From Chryseobacterium sp. (GTDB taxonomy: Bacteria > Bacteroidota > Bacteroidia > Flavobacteriales > Weeksellaceae): a stretch of 56,927 bases of DNA. Where the stretch lies: positions 1-56,927 of the forward strand of contig NZ_JALAHD010000092.1 in NCBI RefSeq assembly GCF_022712095.1. Reading direction: 5' to 3'. Of this stretch, positions 1 to 7,812 are shown piece after piece; position 1 is the first letter of the stretch, and each line of letters begins with the position of its first letter. Below the pieces are notes generated by a model. It ran no database searches. It was not told the origin of the DNA and worked only from the letters and a program-made list of their open reading frames with translations. The translations under genes and the position numbers were made by a program.

Positions 1-216
1 AATAAGAACCATATCTGACTCCACTAAGGCACTTTTGAATTCTTTATTATATACATATTCGTAATCAGTATTTTTGGTAAAAACAGCATTATTGATATCA
101 TATGCTACAGGATAAGTATCTGAGCCTTGCTGCACAATCACATCATCATTACTATCACAGCTATAAATAAAAAAGCTTACGAAAGCCATAAGAAAAAAGG
201 GAAGTAGTTTTTTCAT
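1..216 (-). CDS. Putative lipoprotein, 5' part only (runs off the window)
   Basis: The minus-strand frame opens at an ATG at 216 and stays open for 72 codons to the window edge, so only the N-terminal part is present. The protein begins MKKLLPFFLMAFVSFFIYSC, a type II signal peptide with a lipobox ending at Cys20, followed by an acidic stretch (DSNDD). It is therefore probably a lipid-anchored envelope protein. The visible mature part is rich in Tyr, Asn and Val, and I recognise no family. It is divergent from the GH3 gene that starts about 115 bases away. The rest of the gene lies outside the window. Confidence 0.72.
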   Translation of the reverse strand, partial: MKKLLPFFLMAFVSFFIYSCDSNDDVIVQQGSDTYPVAYDINNAVFTKNTDYEYVYNKEFKSALVESDMVLI

Positions 217-307
217 TTTCACAAAAGTTTAGTTGTTATTCAATAAGCATATTCAAAACATATACCAAAAAATCAAAAAACATTTTTTATCATGATTTTT
301 TTAATCG

Positions 308-315
308 TATTTTTG
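308..315 (+). promoter_or_regulatory. Putative promoter -7 box of the GH3 gene
   Basis: TATTTTTG matches the Bacteroidota -7 consensus TAnnTTTG. I see no TTG at the usual -33 distance. The box lies inside the longest open frame (ATG at 292) but upstream of the ATG at 331, which favours 331 as the true start. Confidence 0.45.
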
Positions 316-330
316 TTCATATTCAAAATT

Positions 331-2061
331 ATGAGCAAAATAATTTATACCTCCCTCTTCATATTTTCATTAATCAGCACAAAATTCTCTGCACAGTATC
401 AGCCTAAGAGTATGAGTCCATCTGATCTTAATAAAGCTCATGAGTGGGTTAACAAAACCTACAATTCTCTTTCACAAGATGAGAAGCTGGGACAATTGTT
501 CATTATTGCATTATATACTAATAAAGGCGAAGGCTACATTAATGAGGTAAGAAATATTGTTTTAAAAGATAAAATCGGAGGTTTGATTCTTATGCAGGAT
601 GATGCTGCCAGAGAAATTAATCTGGTTAACGAATTCCAGCAAAAATCAAAAGTGCCATTAATAATAGGGATGGACGCTGAATGGGGATTGTATCAACGAA
701 TTGCTACAGCACATAAATTTCCATGGGCTATTACTTTGGGAGCCATCCAGGACAAAAGCCTTATTCATCAAATGTCTGCCAAAATAGCAGAAGATTGTAA
801 AAGAATGGGGATCAACTGGGATTTTGCCCCGGTGGTAGATGTCAATACCAATCCCAATAATCCTATTATCGGTAATAGAAGTTTCGGTTCTGAAGTTCCC
901 AATGTTATTAGTTCTGCATTAGCTTATTCCAACGGATTGCAGGATAATAATATACTGGCTGCCATCAAGCACTTTCCCGGACATGGAGATACCAATACGG
1001 ATTCTCATTTAGATTTACCGGTTGTATCACATAAGATAGACCGATTGAATGCTGTGGAGCTGGCACCGTTCAAAGCATTAATGAATAAAGGAATAGGAGG
1101 AGTAATGGTAGCCCACCTTTATGTTCCAAACCTCGAATCAGGAAAAGGGATTCCTGCTTCGGTTTCAAAAAACATTATCACCGGATTATTAAAAGAAAAC
1201 CTGGGATATAAAGGTCTTATCATAACAGATGCTTTAAATATGGGAGCTGTTGCTAACAAATACAAGCCCGGTGAACTTGATGCCATGGCCTTTGAAGCCG
1301 GAAATGACATCATGTTATTTTCTCAGGGAGTGGCAGAAGGAAAAAGGCTCATTCAAAATGCTATAGAAAATGGGAAAATTCCTCAATCCAGAGTAGAGGA
1401 AAGCGTAAAGAAAATTTTATTGACAAAATATTTTCTGGGACTTGATTCTTACACTCCACGAAATCCTCAAAATATCAATAATGACCTTAATAATGATTCT
1501 CATAAAGCATTGGTTCAGAATCTTTATTCAAATGCTTTAACATTATTAAAAGACGATAAAAAACTGCTTCCCCTTAGGAAAGATGAAACCATTTATTATG
1601 TTCCTCTGGAAGAAGCTCCCTTTCAAACTTTTGCCGATCGGCTAGGTTCAAAGGTGATCCTAAAAAAAGCAGATGAGATTAATACGATTCCTGCCAACTC
1701 TACAGTAATTGTAGGATTTCATAAAGATAATTCAACAGCATATAAACCTTATAAAATCTCAGATGCTTCCAAAAAAGTATTAGCTAATCTGAGCAAAAAT
1801 CAAAATATCATCTTAAATGTTTTCGGAAGTGCTTATGCATTAAAAGACATCAATATCTCCAATATCTCTACGGTGCTGATCTCTTATGAGAACAACGACG
1901 ATTCGATGAATGCAACTGCTGATGCACTTCAGGGAAAAACTAAAATCTGGGGAAGGCTTCCGGTTTTGGTTAATGATAATTTAAAGGCCGGAATGGGAAT
2001 GGATCTTGAAGCAACTGATTCATCTTCTAATCCGGTTATATTTACAACAACATCAAAATAG
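331..2061 (+). CDS. Exported glycoside hydrolase family 3 beta-N-acetylhexosaminidase
   Basis: This is a two-domain GH3 enzyme that should remove terminal beta-N-acetylhexosamine (probably GlcNAc, for example from muropeptides or glycans) in the periplasm or outside the cell. From the ATG at 331 it is 576 residues: a signal peptide (MSKIIYTSLF...), the TIM barrel (about 25-370) and a GH3 C-terminal domain (about 390-570). The NagZ-type signature KHFPGHG, with DSH seven residues further on, is at 213-226; its Asp-His pair replaces the usual acid/base. The likely nucleophile is Asp300 in ITDALNMG. The frame extends to an ATG at 292, but a promoter-like box between the two ATGs and the signal peptide favour 331. 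bshA follows 11 bases downstream, so the two are probably co-transcribed. The beta-lactamase-like extension found on some Bacteroidota homologues is absent. Confidence 0.88.
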   Translation: MSKIIYTSLFIFSLISTKFSAQYQPKSMSPSDLNKAHEWVNKTYNSLSQDEKLGQLFIIALYTNKGEGYINEVRNIVLKDKIGGLILMQDDAAREINLVNEFQQKSKVPLIIGMDAEWGLYQRIATAHKFPWAITLGAIQDKSLIHQMSAKIAEDCKRMGINWDFAPVVDVNTNPNNPIIGNRSFGSEVPNVISSALAYSNGLQDNNILAAIKHFPGHGDTNTDSHLDLPVVSHKIDRLNAVELAPFKALMNKGIGGVMVAHLYVPNLESGKGIPASVSKNIITGLLKENLGYKGLIITDALNMGAVANKYKPGELDAMAFEAGNDIMLFSQGVAEGKRLIQNAIENGKIPQSRVEESVKKILLTKYFLGLDSYTPRNPQNINNDLNNDSHKALVQNLYSNALTLLKDDKKLLPLRKDETIYYVPLEEAPFQTFADRLGSKVILKKADEINTIPANSTVIVGFHKDNSTAYKPYKISDASKKVLANLSKNQNIILNVFGSAYALKDINISNISTVLISYENNDDSMNATADALQGKTKIWGRLPVLVNDNLKAGMGMDLEATDSSSNPVIFTTTSK

Positions 2062-2072
2062 AAAATACTATA

Positions 2073-3221
2073 ATGAAAATAGGTATCCTTTGCTATCCTA
2101 CCTATGGAGGAAGCGGAATAGTAGCAACAGAGCTTGGAATGTCCTTGGCCAATAAAGGCTATGAAGTACATTTTATAAGCAATGCTCTTCCTGCAAGATT
2201 AGATATTACCAACCCTAATATTTTCTTTCACCGGGTAAATGTCCAGACCTATCCGCTTTTTCAGTATCAGCCTTATGATATTGCACTAAGCTCGATGATC
2301 TACCGTGTGGTTAATTTATATAAGCTTGATCTTCTTCACGCACATTATGCCATCCCTTATGCATATGCTGCATTTACAGCAAAACAAATGCTTAAAGAAG
2401 ACAATAATGACGTTCCCCTGGTAACCACTCTCCACGGAACAGATATCACATTGGTTGGTCAACATCCAAGTTATAAACACGCTGTTGAATTCTCCATTAA
2501 TCAGTCTGACACCATTACTTCTGTTTCGGAAAGCTTAAAAAGGGATACACTCCAGTTTTTCAAAATAAAAAAGGATATTCAGGTAATTACCAATTTTATA
2601 GATAATTCAGAATTCGATGACTGTACAGAATGTCAAAGAACCCAATTTGCGGATCCTGATGAAAAAATATTAATTCACGTATCCAACCTCAGACCGGTTA
2701 AGCGTGTGGATGAAGTACTTCAGATATTTAAAAATGTTCAGAAAAAGGTAAAATCCAAACTGATTATCATCGGAGAAGGACCTGATATGGAGAAAATCAA
2801 TCAGTTCTTAGAAGAGAATCCTGAACTGATTTCCAAGATACGCTTACTAGGAAAGGTTAATGATTTATATAAAATATTACAATTATCTGATGTTTTCCTT
2901 CTTCCTTCTGAGCAGGAAAGTTTCGGATTAGCAGCTTTAGAAGCAATGGCCGCTTACACACCCGTTATCAGCTCCAATGCCGGAGGAATTCCCGAGGTGA
3001 ATATTCAGGGGGAAACCGGATATTTGGCCGAAATCGGAAATGTAGAGGCTATGAGTAATTATACTATCAAATTATTAAGCAACGATGATCTTTTAGTCCG
3101 AATGAAGCAAAATGCCAAAGAGCAGGCCGTTAAATTCGATCTTAAAAATGTTCTTCCGGTCTACGAAGAAATGTATAAGACCACTATTGAAAATTTTAAA
3201 AAAGAAGTGTCTAAGGTATAA
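2073..3221 (+). CDS. bshA: N-acetyl-alpha-D-glucosaminyl L-malate synthase (bacillithiol step 1)
   Basis: This GT4-family glycosyltransferase (382 residues, normal for BshA) couples UDP-GlcNAc to L-malate, the first step of bacillithiol synthesis in the cytoplasm. The N-terminus MKIGILCYPTYGGSGIVATE is the characteristic BshA opening with the glycine-rich loop. An HGTDITLVG motif follows near residue 123. The C-terminal Rossmann half has the GT4 nucleotide-sugar motif SEQESFGLAALEAMA at about 280-293. It lies 11 bases after the GH3 hexosaminidase gene, with DUF2851 30 bases downstream. bshB and bshC are not in the window. Identification rests on strong similarity over the whole length. Confidence 0.93.
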   Translation: MKIGILCYPTYGGSGIVATELGMSLANKGYEVHFISNALPARLDITNPNIFFHRVNVQTYPLFQYQPYDIALSSMIYRVVNLYKLDLLHAHYAIPYAYAAFTAKQMLKEDNNDVPLVTTLHGTDITLVGQHPSYKHAVEFSINQSDTITSVSESLKRDTLQFFKIKKDIQVITNFIDNSEFDDCTECQRTQFADPDEKILIHVSNLRPVKRVDEVLQIFKNVQKKVKSKLIIIGEGPDMEKINQFLEENPELISKIRLLGKVNDLYKILQLSDVFLLPSEQESFGLAALEAMAAYTPVISSNAGGIPEVNIQGETGYLAEIGNVEAMSNYTIKLLSNDDLLVRMKQNAKEQAVKFDLKNVLPVYEEMYKTTIENFKKEVSKV

Positions 3222-3231
3222 TATATTCTAT

Positions 3232-3239
3232 TATATTTG
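3232..3239 (+). promoter_or_regulatory. Putative -7 box upstream of the DUF2851 gene
   Basis: TATATTTG fits TAnnTTTG exactly and ends 12 bases before the ATG at 3252, which would give a leader of only a few bases. No TTG is seen at -33, so this is tentative. Confidence 0.35.
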
Positions 3240-3251
3240 CCTTAAACACCT

Positions 3252-4517
3252 ATGACAGAAAAATTACTTCAATATCTTTGGAACTTTAAAGTTTTCAAAA
3301 ATTTTGACTTCAAGGATATTGAAGGAAATCCGGTTGAAATCTTAGATTCCGGGCAATGGAATACCAATGCAGGACCTGATTTTCTAACGGCTAAAATCAG
3401 GATAAAAGGAATTATTTTAGCAGGTAATATTGAATTACACTTAAAATCTTCCGACTGGATCTTCCACAATCATTCCCAAGACCCTAATTATCAAAACATC
3501 ATCCTTCATGTTGTTTATCATCATGATGTAGAAATTCCGGAATTCAATCTTAGCCAAATTCCAACACTGGAGCTCAAAAATCATATTGATGAAAACAAAT
3601 TGGAAAGCTATAAGTATTGGACAGAAGAGCATCAATTCATCAGCTGTGAAAAAATTTTCACTATTGATAAGGTTCCTTCTAACTTCCATGAAAAGAATCT
3701 CCTGAAAAAGCTTAATGAGAAAACCACCCAATTGGAAAATAGCTTACAGCAGTATAAAAATGATTTTGAAGCAGTCCTTTTCCATAATCTTGCCTATTCT
3801 TTTGGTTTAAAAGTGAATGCTTCTCTATTCAGACTTATTGCAGAAAGTATAGATTTTAAAGTGATTAATAAAATCCGTCAGAATCATATGCAACTGGAAG
3901 CTTTATTATTCGGTCTCTCGGGTTGGCTGGAAAACCCGGTAGATGAACAAACACAATTATGGAAAAAAGAATTTGAGTTTATTAAAATAAAGTTTAATCT
4001 TCCCGATCTGCAGTTTCATCCTAAATTTTTAAGGTTACGCCCTCCCAACTTCCCTACCATCCGTCTATCTCAGCTCGCCCATCTTTATTCCTCCCACCAA
4101 AATTTATTTTCAAAACTGGTTCTGGCCAATGACTTCACCGAACTGATGAATATTTTTAAAGATATCCATGCTTCAGAATATTGGAATACCCGTTTTACTT
4201 TTGGGAAAATATCTGAAGTTGATCAGACTAAAACCATAAGCAGAGAATTTATTGAACTGCTCTTATTAAATACTATTCTTCCTGTAAAATATGTTTATCA
4301 TCAATACCATAATGAAGATGTTATGGATGCTATTTTACAAGTTTACCGTGAACTGCCTCCGGAAAAAAATACTGTCATCAATCAATGGAAAAAACTGGGA
4401 ATGATTCCTCAGAACGCGTTAGAAAGCCAAAGCCTTATTTATCATAATAAAAACTATTGTGAACAAAAAAATTGCTTAAATTGCGATATTGGTTTTAGAC
4501 TTTTAAAAGAGAAATAA
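3252..4517 (+). CDS. DUF2851 family protein
   Basis: A cytoplasmic protein of 421 residues recognised as the DUF2851 family of Bacteroidota by its N-terminal block (ILDSGQWNTNAGPDFLTAKI at about 30-49), its HLKSSDW segment near 63, and the C-terminal Cys cluster (CEQKNCLNCDIG) near the end. The Cys cluster could bind a metal, which is inference. No catalytic function is established for the family that I know of. It is the first of three tightly packed genes: the PspC gene starts 1 base after its stop and the GNAT gene 2 bases after that, so they are almost certainly one transcript. Confidence 0.85.
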   Translation: MTEKLLQYLWNFKVFKNFDFKDIEGNPVEILDSGQWNTNAGPDFLTAKIRIKGIILAGNIELHLKSSDWIFHNHSQDPNYQNIILHVVYHHDVEIPEFNLSQIPTLELKNHIDENKLESYKYWTEEHQFISCEKIFTIDKVPSNFHEKNLLKKLNEKTTQLENSLQQYKNDFEAVLFHNLAYSFGLKVNASLFRLIAESIDFKVINKIRQNHMQLEALLFGLSGWLENPVDEQTQLWKKEFEFIKIKFNLPDLQFHPKFLRLRPPNFPTIRLSQLAHLYSSHQNLFSKLVLANDFTELMNIFKDIHASEYWNTRFTFGKISEVDQTKTISREFIELLLLNTILPVKYVYHQYHNEDVMDAILQVYRELPPEKNTVINQWKKLGMIPQNALESQSLIYHNKNYCEQKNCLNCDIGFRLLKEK

Positions 4518-4518
4518 A

Positions 4519-4740
4519 ATGTTTGACAATATTCGCCATAAAATGGAAAGGGAATGGTTTGGTGTCTTAACAAGAATGGGAGCTAAACTGGGAATTCCTG
4601 TATCGAGACTAAGAATCTTTTTCATTTATTCCACTTTTGCTACCGCTGGATTTTTCTTCCTGATCTATCTGGGATTGGCGTTTACATTATGGATTAAAGA
4701 TATTTTTATTACAAGAAGGCCTAGTGTTTTTGATTTATAA
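4519..4740 (+). CDS. Small PspC-domain membrane protein
   Basis: At 73 residues this is a stand-alone PspC domain. It has an amphipathic N-terminus, the RLRIFFIYST motif near residue 30 and one hydrophobic segment (about 33-58) that should span the inner membrane. PspC-like proteins are linked to envelope stress sensing in other bacteria; a role here is inference. It starts 1 base after the DUF2851 stop and ends 2 bases before the GNAT start, so expression is coupled to both. Confidence 0.8.
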   Translation: MFDNIRHKMEREWFGVLTRMGAKLGIPVSRLRIFFIYSTFATAGFFFLIYLGLAFTLWIKDIFITRRPSVFDL

Positions 4741-4742
4741 TT

Positions 4743-5255
4743 ATGGAGTTTTTACCTATTACCTCATCAGATCATTATCTGGTACAGAATATTTACGATT
4801 CTTATTCCACCACTTTCCCGGAAAGTGAAAGGAGAGATGATGAGCAATTTATTGAATTATTTTCTAATCCCTATGTAAAAGTAATTTCAGTTTTAAATGG
4901 ATCCCAATCTATCGGATATCTCATTTTATGGGAACTGAGTAATTATATCTTCGTAGAACATTTTGAGGTTTTTGAAGCATTCCGAAGCCAGAAACTGGGT
5001 TCTCATATTACAGGTTATTTATTCAGAAATTATCCTCGTATTATTTTAGAAATAGAGCCGGAACATTTGGGAGAAGATGCAAAAAGACGCTATTCATTTT
5101 ATCAGAAAAATGGTTTTAAGCTCATTGATGAAATGTATGTGCAGCCAAGCTATGGAGAAGGGAAAAAGCCACTCGATCTCTGGCTATTGGCAAACTACAC
5201 ACCTGATAACCTCACAGAGGTAAAGGATGAGATTTATGATATTGTTTATCATTAG
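4743..5255 (+). CDS. GNAT family N-acetyltransferase
   Basis: This 170-residue protein has the GNAT fold: a beta strand carrying YIFVEHFEVFEAFRSQKLGS (about 76-95), with the Q/RxxGxG/A-like acetyl-CoA loop represented by RSQKLGSH, and a C-terminal YQKNGF motif near residue 122 typical of the family. It should transfer an acetyl group from acetyl-CoA to an amine; the acceptor cannot be read from sequence. It is the last gene of the DUF2851-PspC-GNAT run and is followed by a bidirectional terminator. Confidence 0.82.
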   Translation: MEFLPITSSDHYLVQNIYDSYSTTFPESERRDDEQFIELFSNPYVKVISVLNGSQSIGYLILWELSNYIFVEHFEVFEAFRSQKLGSHITGYLFRNYPRIILEIEPEHLGEDAKRRYSFYQKNGFKLIDEMYVQPSYGEGKKPLDLWLLANYTPDNLTEVKDEIYDIVYH

Positions 5256-5260
5256 AATAT

Positions 5261-5290
5261 AAAAAGCCGGGAAATAAATCCGGCTTTTTT
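5261..5290. terminator. Bidirectional terminator between GNAT and SIMPL genes
   Basis: AAAAAGCCGG and CCGGCTTTTTT are complementary arms around a 9-base loop. An A-run on one side and a T-run on the other would end both convergent genes. Confidence 0.8.
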
Positions 5291-5325
5291 ACTTTACTGA
5301 TTACACAGATATTCGTATTATATTT

Positions 5326-6060
5326 CTAATCGACTTCGTATTCCAGCTTGATGGTAATACTTGCCTCTTTCTCTTTAGATGAAGTATTAAAGGTCCCTCC
5401 ATAGGAATAATCTTCATTGGAATTAGGTGCCGTAATCTGTATTACTCCCATACTTGCTTTTTTCAGGTTTCCTAAATGGCTTCCTGAGTTTTCTGCAATT
5501 TTTTCAGCTCTTTCTTTGGCATCTTTAGTTGCATTGGCAATCATTTCCTGTTTTACACTGGCTAACTTTGTATAAAAATATTGAGGGGATGAGGAAGTAA
5601 ACTCTACTCCACGGTTAATAATCTCTGTAATATTTCTGGAAAGGTTCTCAATCTTTGCAACTTCTTTACTTTCTATGGAGACCTTTTGGGTAAGGTTATA
5701 ACCTGAAAATTCTCCCTGAACATAGTTCCCGTTACTATCATTATAACTTCTGAACTGTTTCTGGATATCCACTGCCGAAAAGACAATCTCATTTTGTTTT
5801 ATTCCTTTTGAAATAAGATAATCATTAATAATCTTCCTATCCAATGCCAGCTCATCGTATGCTGACTTCAGATCGATATTATTTTTGGAAAAACTCCCTG
5901 ACCATGTAATAAGGTCAGAGGTAAACTGCTTAGTTCCCAAGCCTGTTACTGAAATTGTATTTTCAAATTTATTCCTGTTTTTAATAGCATTTCCTAAAAA
6001 TGCCAGCCCTATGATAAACCCCAGGGCAGCAATGGTTATTGCAATAATAGTTTTACTCAT
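5326..6060 (-). CDS. SIMPL (DUF541) domain membrane-anchored protein
   Basis: A 244-residue protein with one N-terminal hydrophobic anchor (about 5-24) and a SIMPL/DUF541 domain. The family opening ISVTGLGTKQFTSDL lies near 35-49, and the alternating helix and strand pattern continues to the C-terminus (SITIKLEYEVD). The domain should be outside the inner membrane. SIMPL proteins (for example E. coli YggE) are connected to oxidative or envelope stress, but no activity is agreed. The gene is downstream of the two tandem regulatory-like proteins with a 39-base gap and may be part of that transcript. Confidence 0.85.
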   Translation of the reverse strand: MSKTIIAITIAALGFIIGLAFLGNAIKNRNKFENTISVTGLGTKQFTSDLITWSGSFSKNNIDLKSAYDELALDRKIINDYLISKGIKQNEIVFSAVDIQKQFRSYNDSNGNYVQGEFSGYNLTQKVSIESKEVAKIENLSRNITEIINRGVEFTSSSPQYFYTKLASVKQEMIANATKDAKERAEKIAENSGSHLGNLKKASMGVIQITAPNSNEDYSYGGTFNTSSKEKEASITIKLEYEVD

Positions 6061-6099
6061 GTTTTGTGAATTAATTTGGTGGAATCAATCCATCAATTT

Positions 6100-6897
6100 C
6101 TATTCCGAACTGTGGCCTCCTTTAGACTTTAACCTTTCTACATAAGGAGGTATTGTATCTTCCAGGCTTAGGAGTACTCCGGATAAGTTTTTCGCTTTTA
6201 CATACGTCCGCACGTGAGGTTTTGTCGTAAAGGAAAATTCCAGAAATTCAGATATTCTTTCTTTAGGAATTCCATTTTCTGTAAAATAGAATTCTTCTAC
6301 CCGACTTTTAATCCACATGATATCAGACTGAAGATCATCGTATTTATATTTTCGTTTTTGTCTTCTGGCCTTACCGCTTATCAGATCATAAGCCCCTTGA
6401 ACATCCAGGTGCCCTACGAGAATAGGTAAGAGCACCTGCTTTACCTCCGCAGGTTTTTCACGCATCTTGCCTACAGGCTGAGGAAGTCCCACTGCCTGCT
6501 GTATAATTTCCCCTTTATTTACTTTGGCGACAAGTTTGGAGTCTTTACTTAAATCACCGCTAAGCTTCTGATGTAATTTAACTTCCTCAATATCTTCAGG
6601 AATCTTCACTAGTGTAATAAACAGCATAGAATTAAGTCCATTTCCGGGAACTCTTCGGGAAACTCTTTCGTATCCGGCTTTTACAAACCGTAATTCATCA
6701 TTGAAAGAGGCTTCAATGGAAAACTGTCCGGAACTATTAGTCGTTACCTTCTCATTGGTAGACATATTAACAATAGTAACCACTCCAAGACTGATTTTAT
6801 TATCATCCGTAACTTCACCCGTAACTTTTATCTGGGAAAACATATAAGAAAATATAAAATATGGCATTATAGAGAGCACTTTTCTCAATATGTCCAT
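6100..6897 (-). CDS. Exported carboxypeptidase-regulatory-like domain protein (paralogue 2)
   Basis: 265 residues: signal peptide (about 1-22), then a CarboxypepD_reg-like beta-sandwich (about 23-105; ITGEV-type start at KVTGEVTDDNK, and the strand ELRFVKAGYERVSRRV), then a charged C-terminal region with no family I recognise. The domain is usual at the front of Bacteroidota envelope proteins and TonB receptors. It is a clear paralogue of the gene just upstream: both share the EELRF-[VI]K-x-GYER block and a following EEV-LHQKLSGDLSKDSK/LTGDLKIDAK segment. It starts 4 bases after its partner's stop and so is co-transcribed. No function is known. Confidence 0.75.
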   Translation of the reverse strand: MDILRKVLSIMPYFIFSYMFSQIKVTGEVTDDNKISLGVVTIVNMSTNEKVTTNSSGQFSIEASFNDELRFVKAGYERVSRRVPGNGLNSMLFITLVKIPEDIEEVKLHQKLSGDLSKDSKLVAKVNKGEIIQQAVGLPQPVGKMREKPAEVKQVLLPILVGHLDVQGAYDLISGKARRQKRKYKYDDLQSDIMWIKSRVEEFYFTENGIPKERISEFLEFSFTTKPHVRTYVKAKNLSGVLLSLEDTIPPYVERLKSKGGHSSE

Positions 6898-6901
6898 ATA
6901 A

Positions 6902-7651
6902 TTATTTTTGAGTTTGAGGTGCTCTATAGGACGCTATCCTCGTTAAAACCGCCCTTTGAAACCTTATCAGATCTGCATCGCTGCAATACCCGTATTTCAA
7001 TATATTTTTTCTTTCAAATCCACCTGCAAAAACATAGTATATAAAATTCTGAATCAAAGGCTTATCTATTTGTAAATCAGTAAAATATTTTTCTCCAAGA
7101 TGGGCTATAAGATAGTTCATAAAGTCTACATCATCCCATTTATTCTTGACTTTACCAAGCGTAAATATTCCTTTGGTAACAGGCTGTACAAACTCTCCGC
7201 CTCGTGGTGCCAGAATTCTGGGATCTGACTTTTTAGCCATATATTGATCCATATCACTCAAGAGCTTTTTTACTTTATCAGATTTATCGACACTCTTGGC
7301 ATCTATTTTCAAATCACCTGTAAGCCCTTTCTTTATCTGAACTTCTGCAATATCTTGAGCTGCTCTCACTAATATTACATTAACTGATCCCGCTATATTC
7401 TCTTTTGTAATCTTTTTACTGGTACGTTCATAGCCTAGTTTAATAAAACGAAGTTCATCACCTACCCTTCCTGAGACCATAAAGTGCCCATCACGGTTTG
7501 TGGAAACCCGTTCATCTGTTCTGATATTGATTACGGTAACTCCTGCGATCTCTGTATTTTCTTCAGAAGTCACTTTTCCGAAAATATATTCTTGAGCATA
7601 GGTGTCGACAAAAAAGAGGGAGCAAATTAAAAAGAATAGTTTAAGTTTCAC
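6902..7651 (-). CDS. Exported carboxypeptidase-regulatory-like domain protein (paralogue 1)
   Basis: 249 residues with a cleavable signal peptide (MKLKLFFLICSLFFVDTYAQ) and a CarboxypepD_reg-like domain (about 20-100), followed by a C-terminal region with ILAPRGGEFVQPVTKG and a helical tail. It is the first gene of a three-gene minus-strand run and the paralogue of the next gene. A Bacteroidota-type promoter lies 17 bases ahead of the start codon. The protein is probably periplasmic or surface-located; its partner is unknown. Confidence 0.76.
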   Translation of the reverse strand: MKLKLFFLICSLFFVDTYAQEYIFGKVTSEENTEIAGVTVINIRTDERVSTNRDGHFMVSGRVGDELRFIKLGYERTSKKITKENIAGSVNVILVRAAQDIAEVQIKKGLTGDLKIDAKSVDKSDKVKKLLSDMDQYMAKKSDPRILAPRGGEFVQPVTKGIFTLGKVKNKWDDVDFMNYLIAHLGEKYFTDLQIDKPLIQNFIYYVFAGGFERKNILKYGYCSDADLIRFQRAVLTRIASYRAPQTQK

Positions 7652-7668
7652 AGGCTATAATTTTAAGA

Positions 7669-7701
7669 CAAAACTAAAAATATTTTTAAATTAATTCACA
7701 A
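7669..7701 (-). promoter_or_regulatory. Promoter of the tandem regulatory-like/SIMPL run
   Basis: On the minus strand, TTG (7701-7699), a 22-base spacer and TAGTTTTG (7676-7669) fit the Bacteroidota -33/-7 pattern. The box ends 17 bases before the ATG at 7651. Confidence 0.5.
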
Positions 7702-7812
7702 GTTTAACCACACTTAACGCGTTTTAGCATTTATTTTAGATTTTCACTATTCCAATTTGTCGACTTTTCACTTAAATTTTAATTAACTTGCCATTTAAAT
7801 TTCTCGGATACA

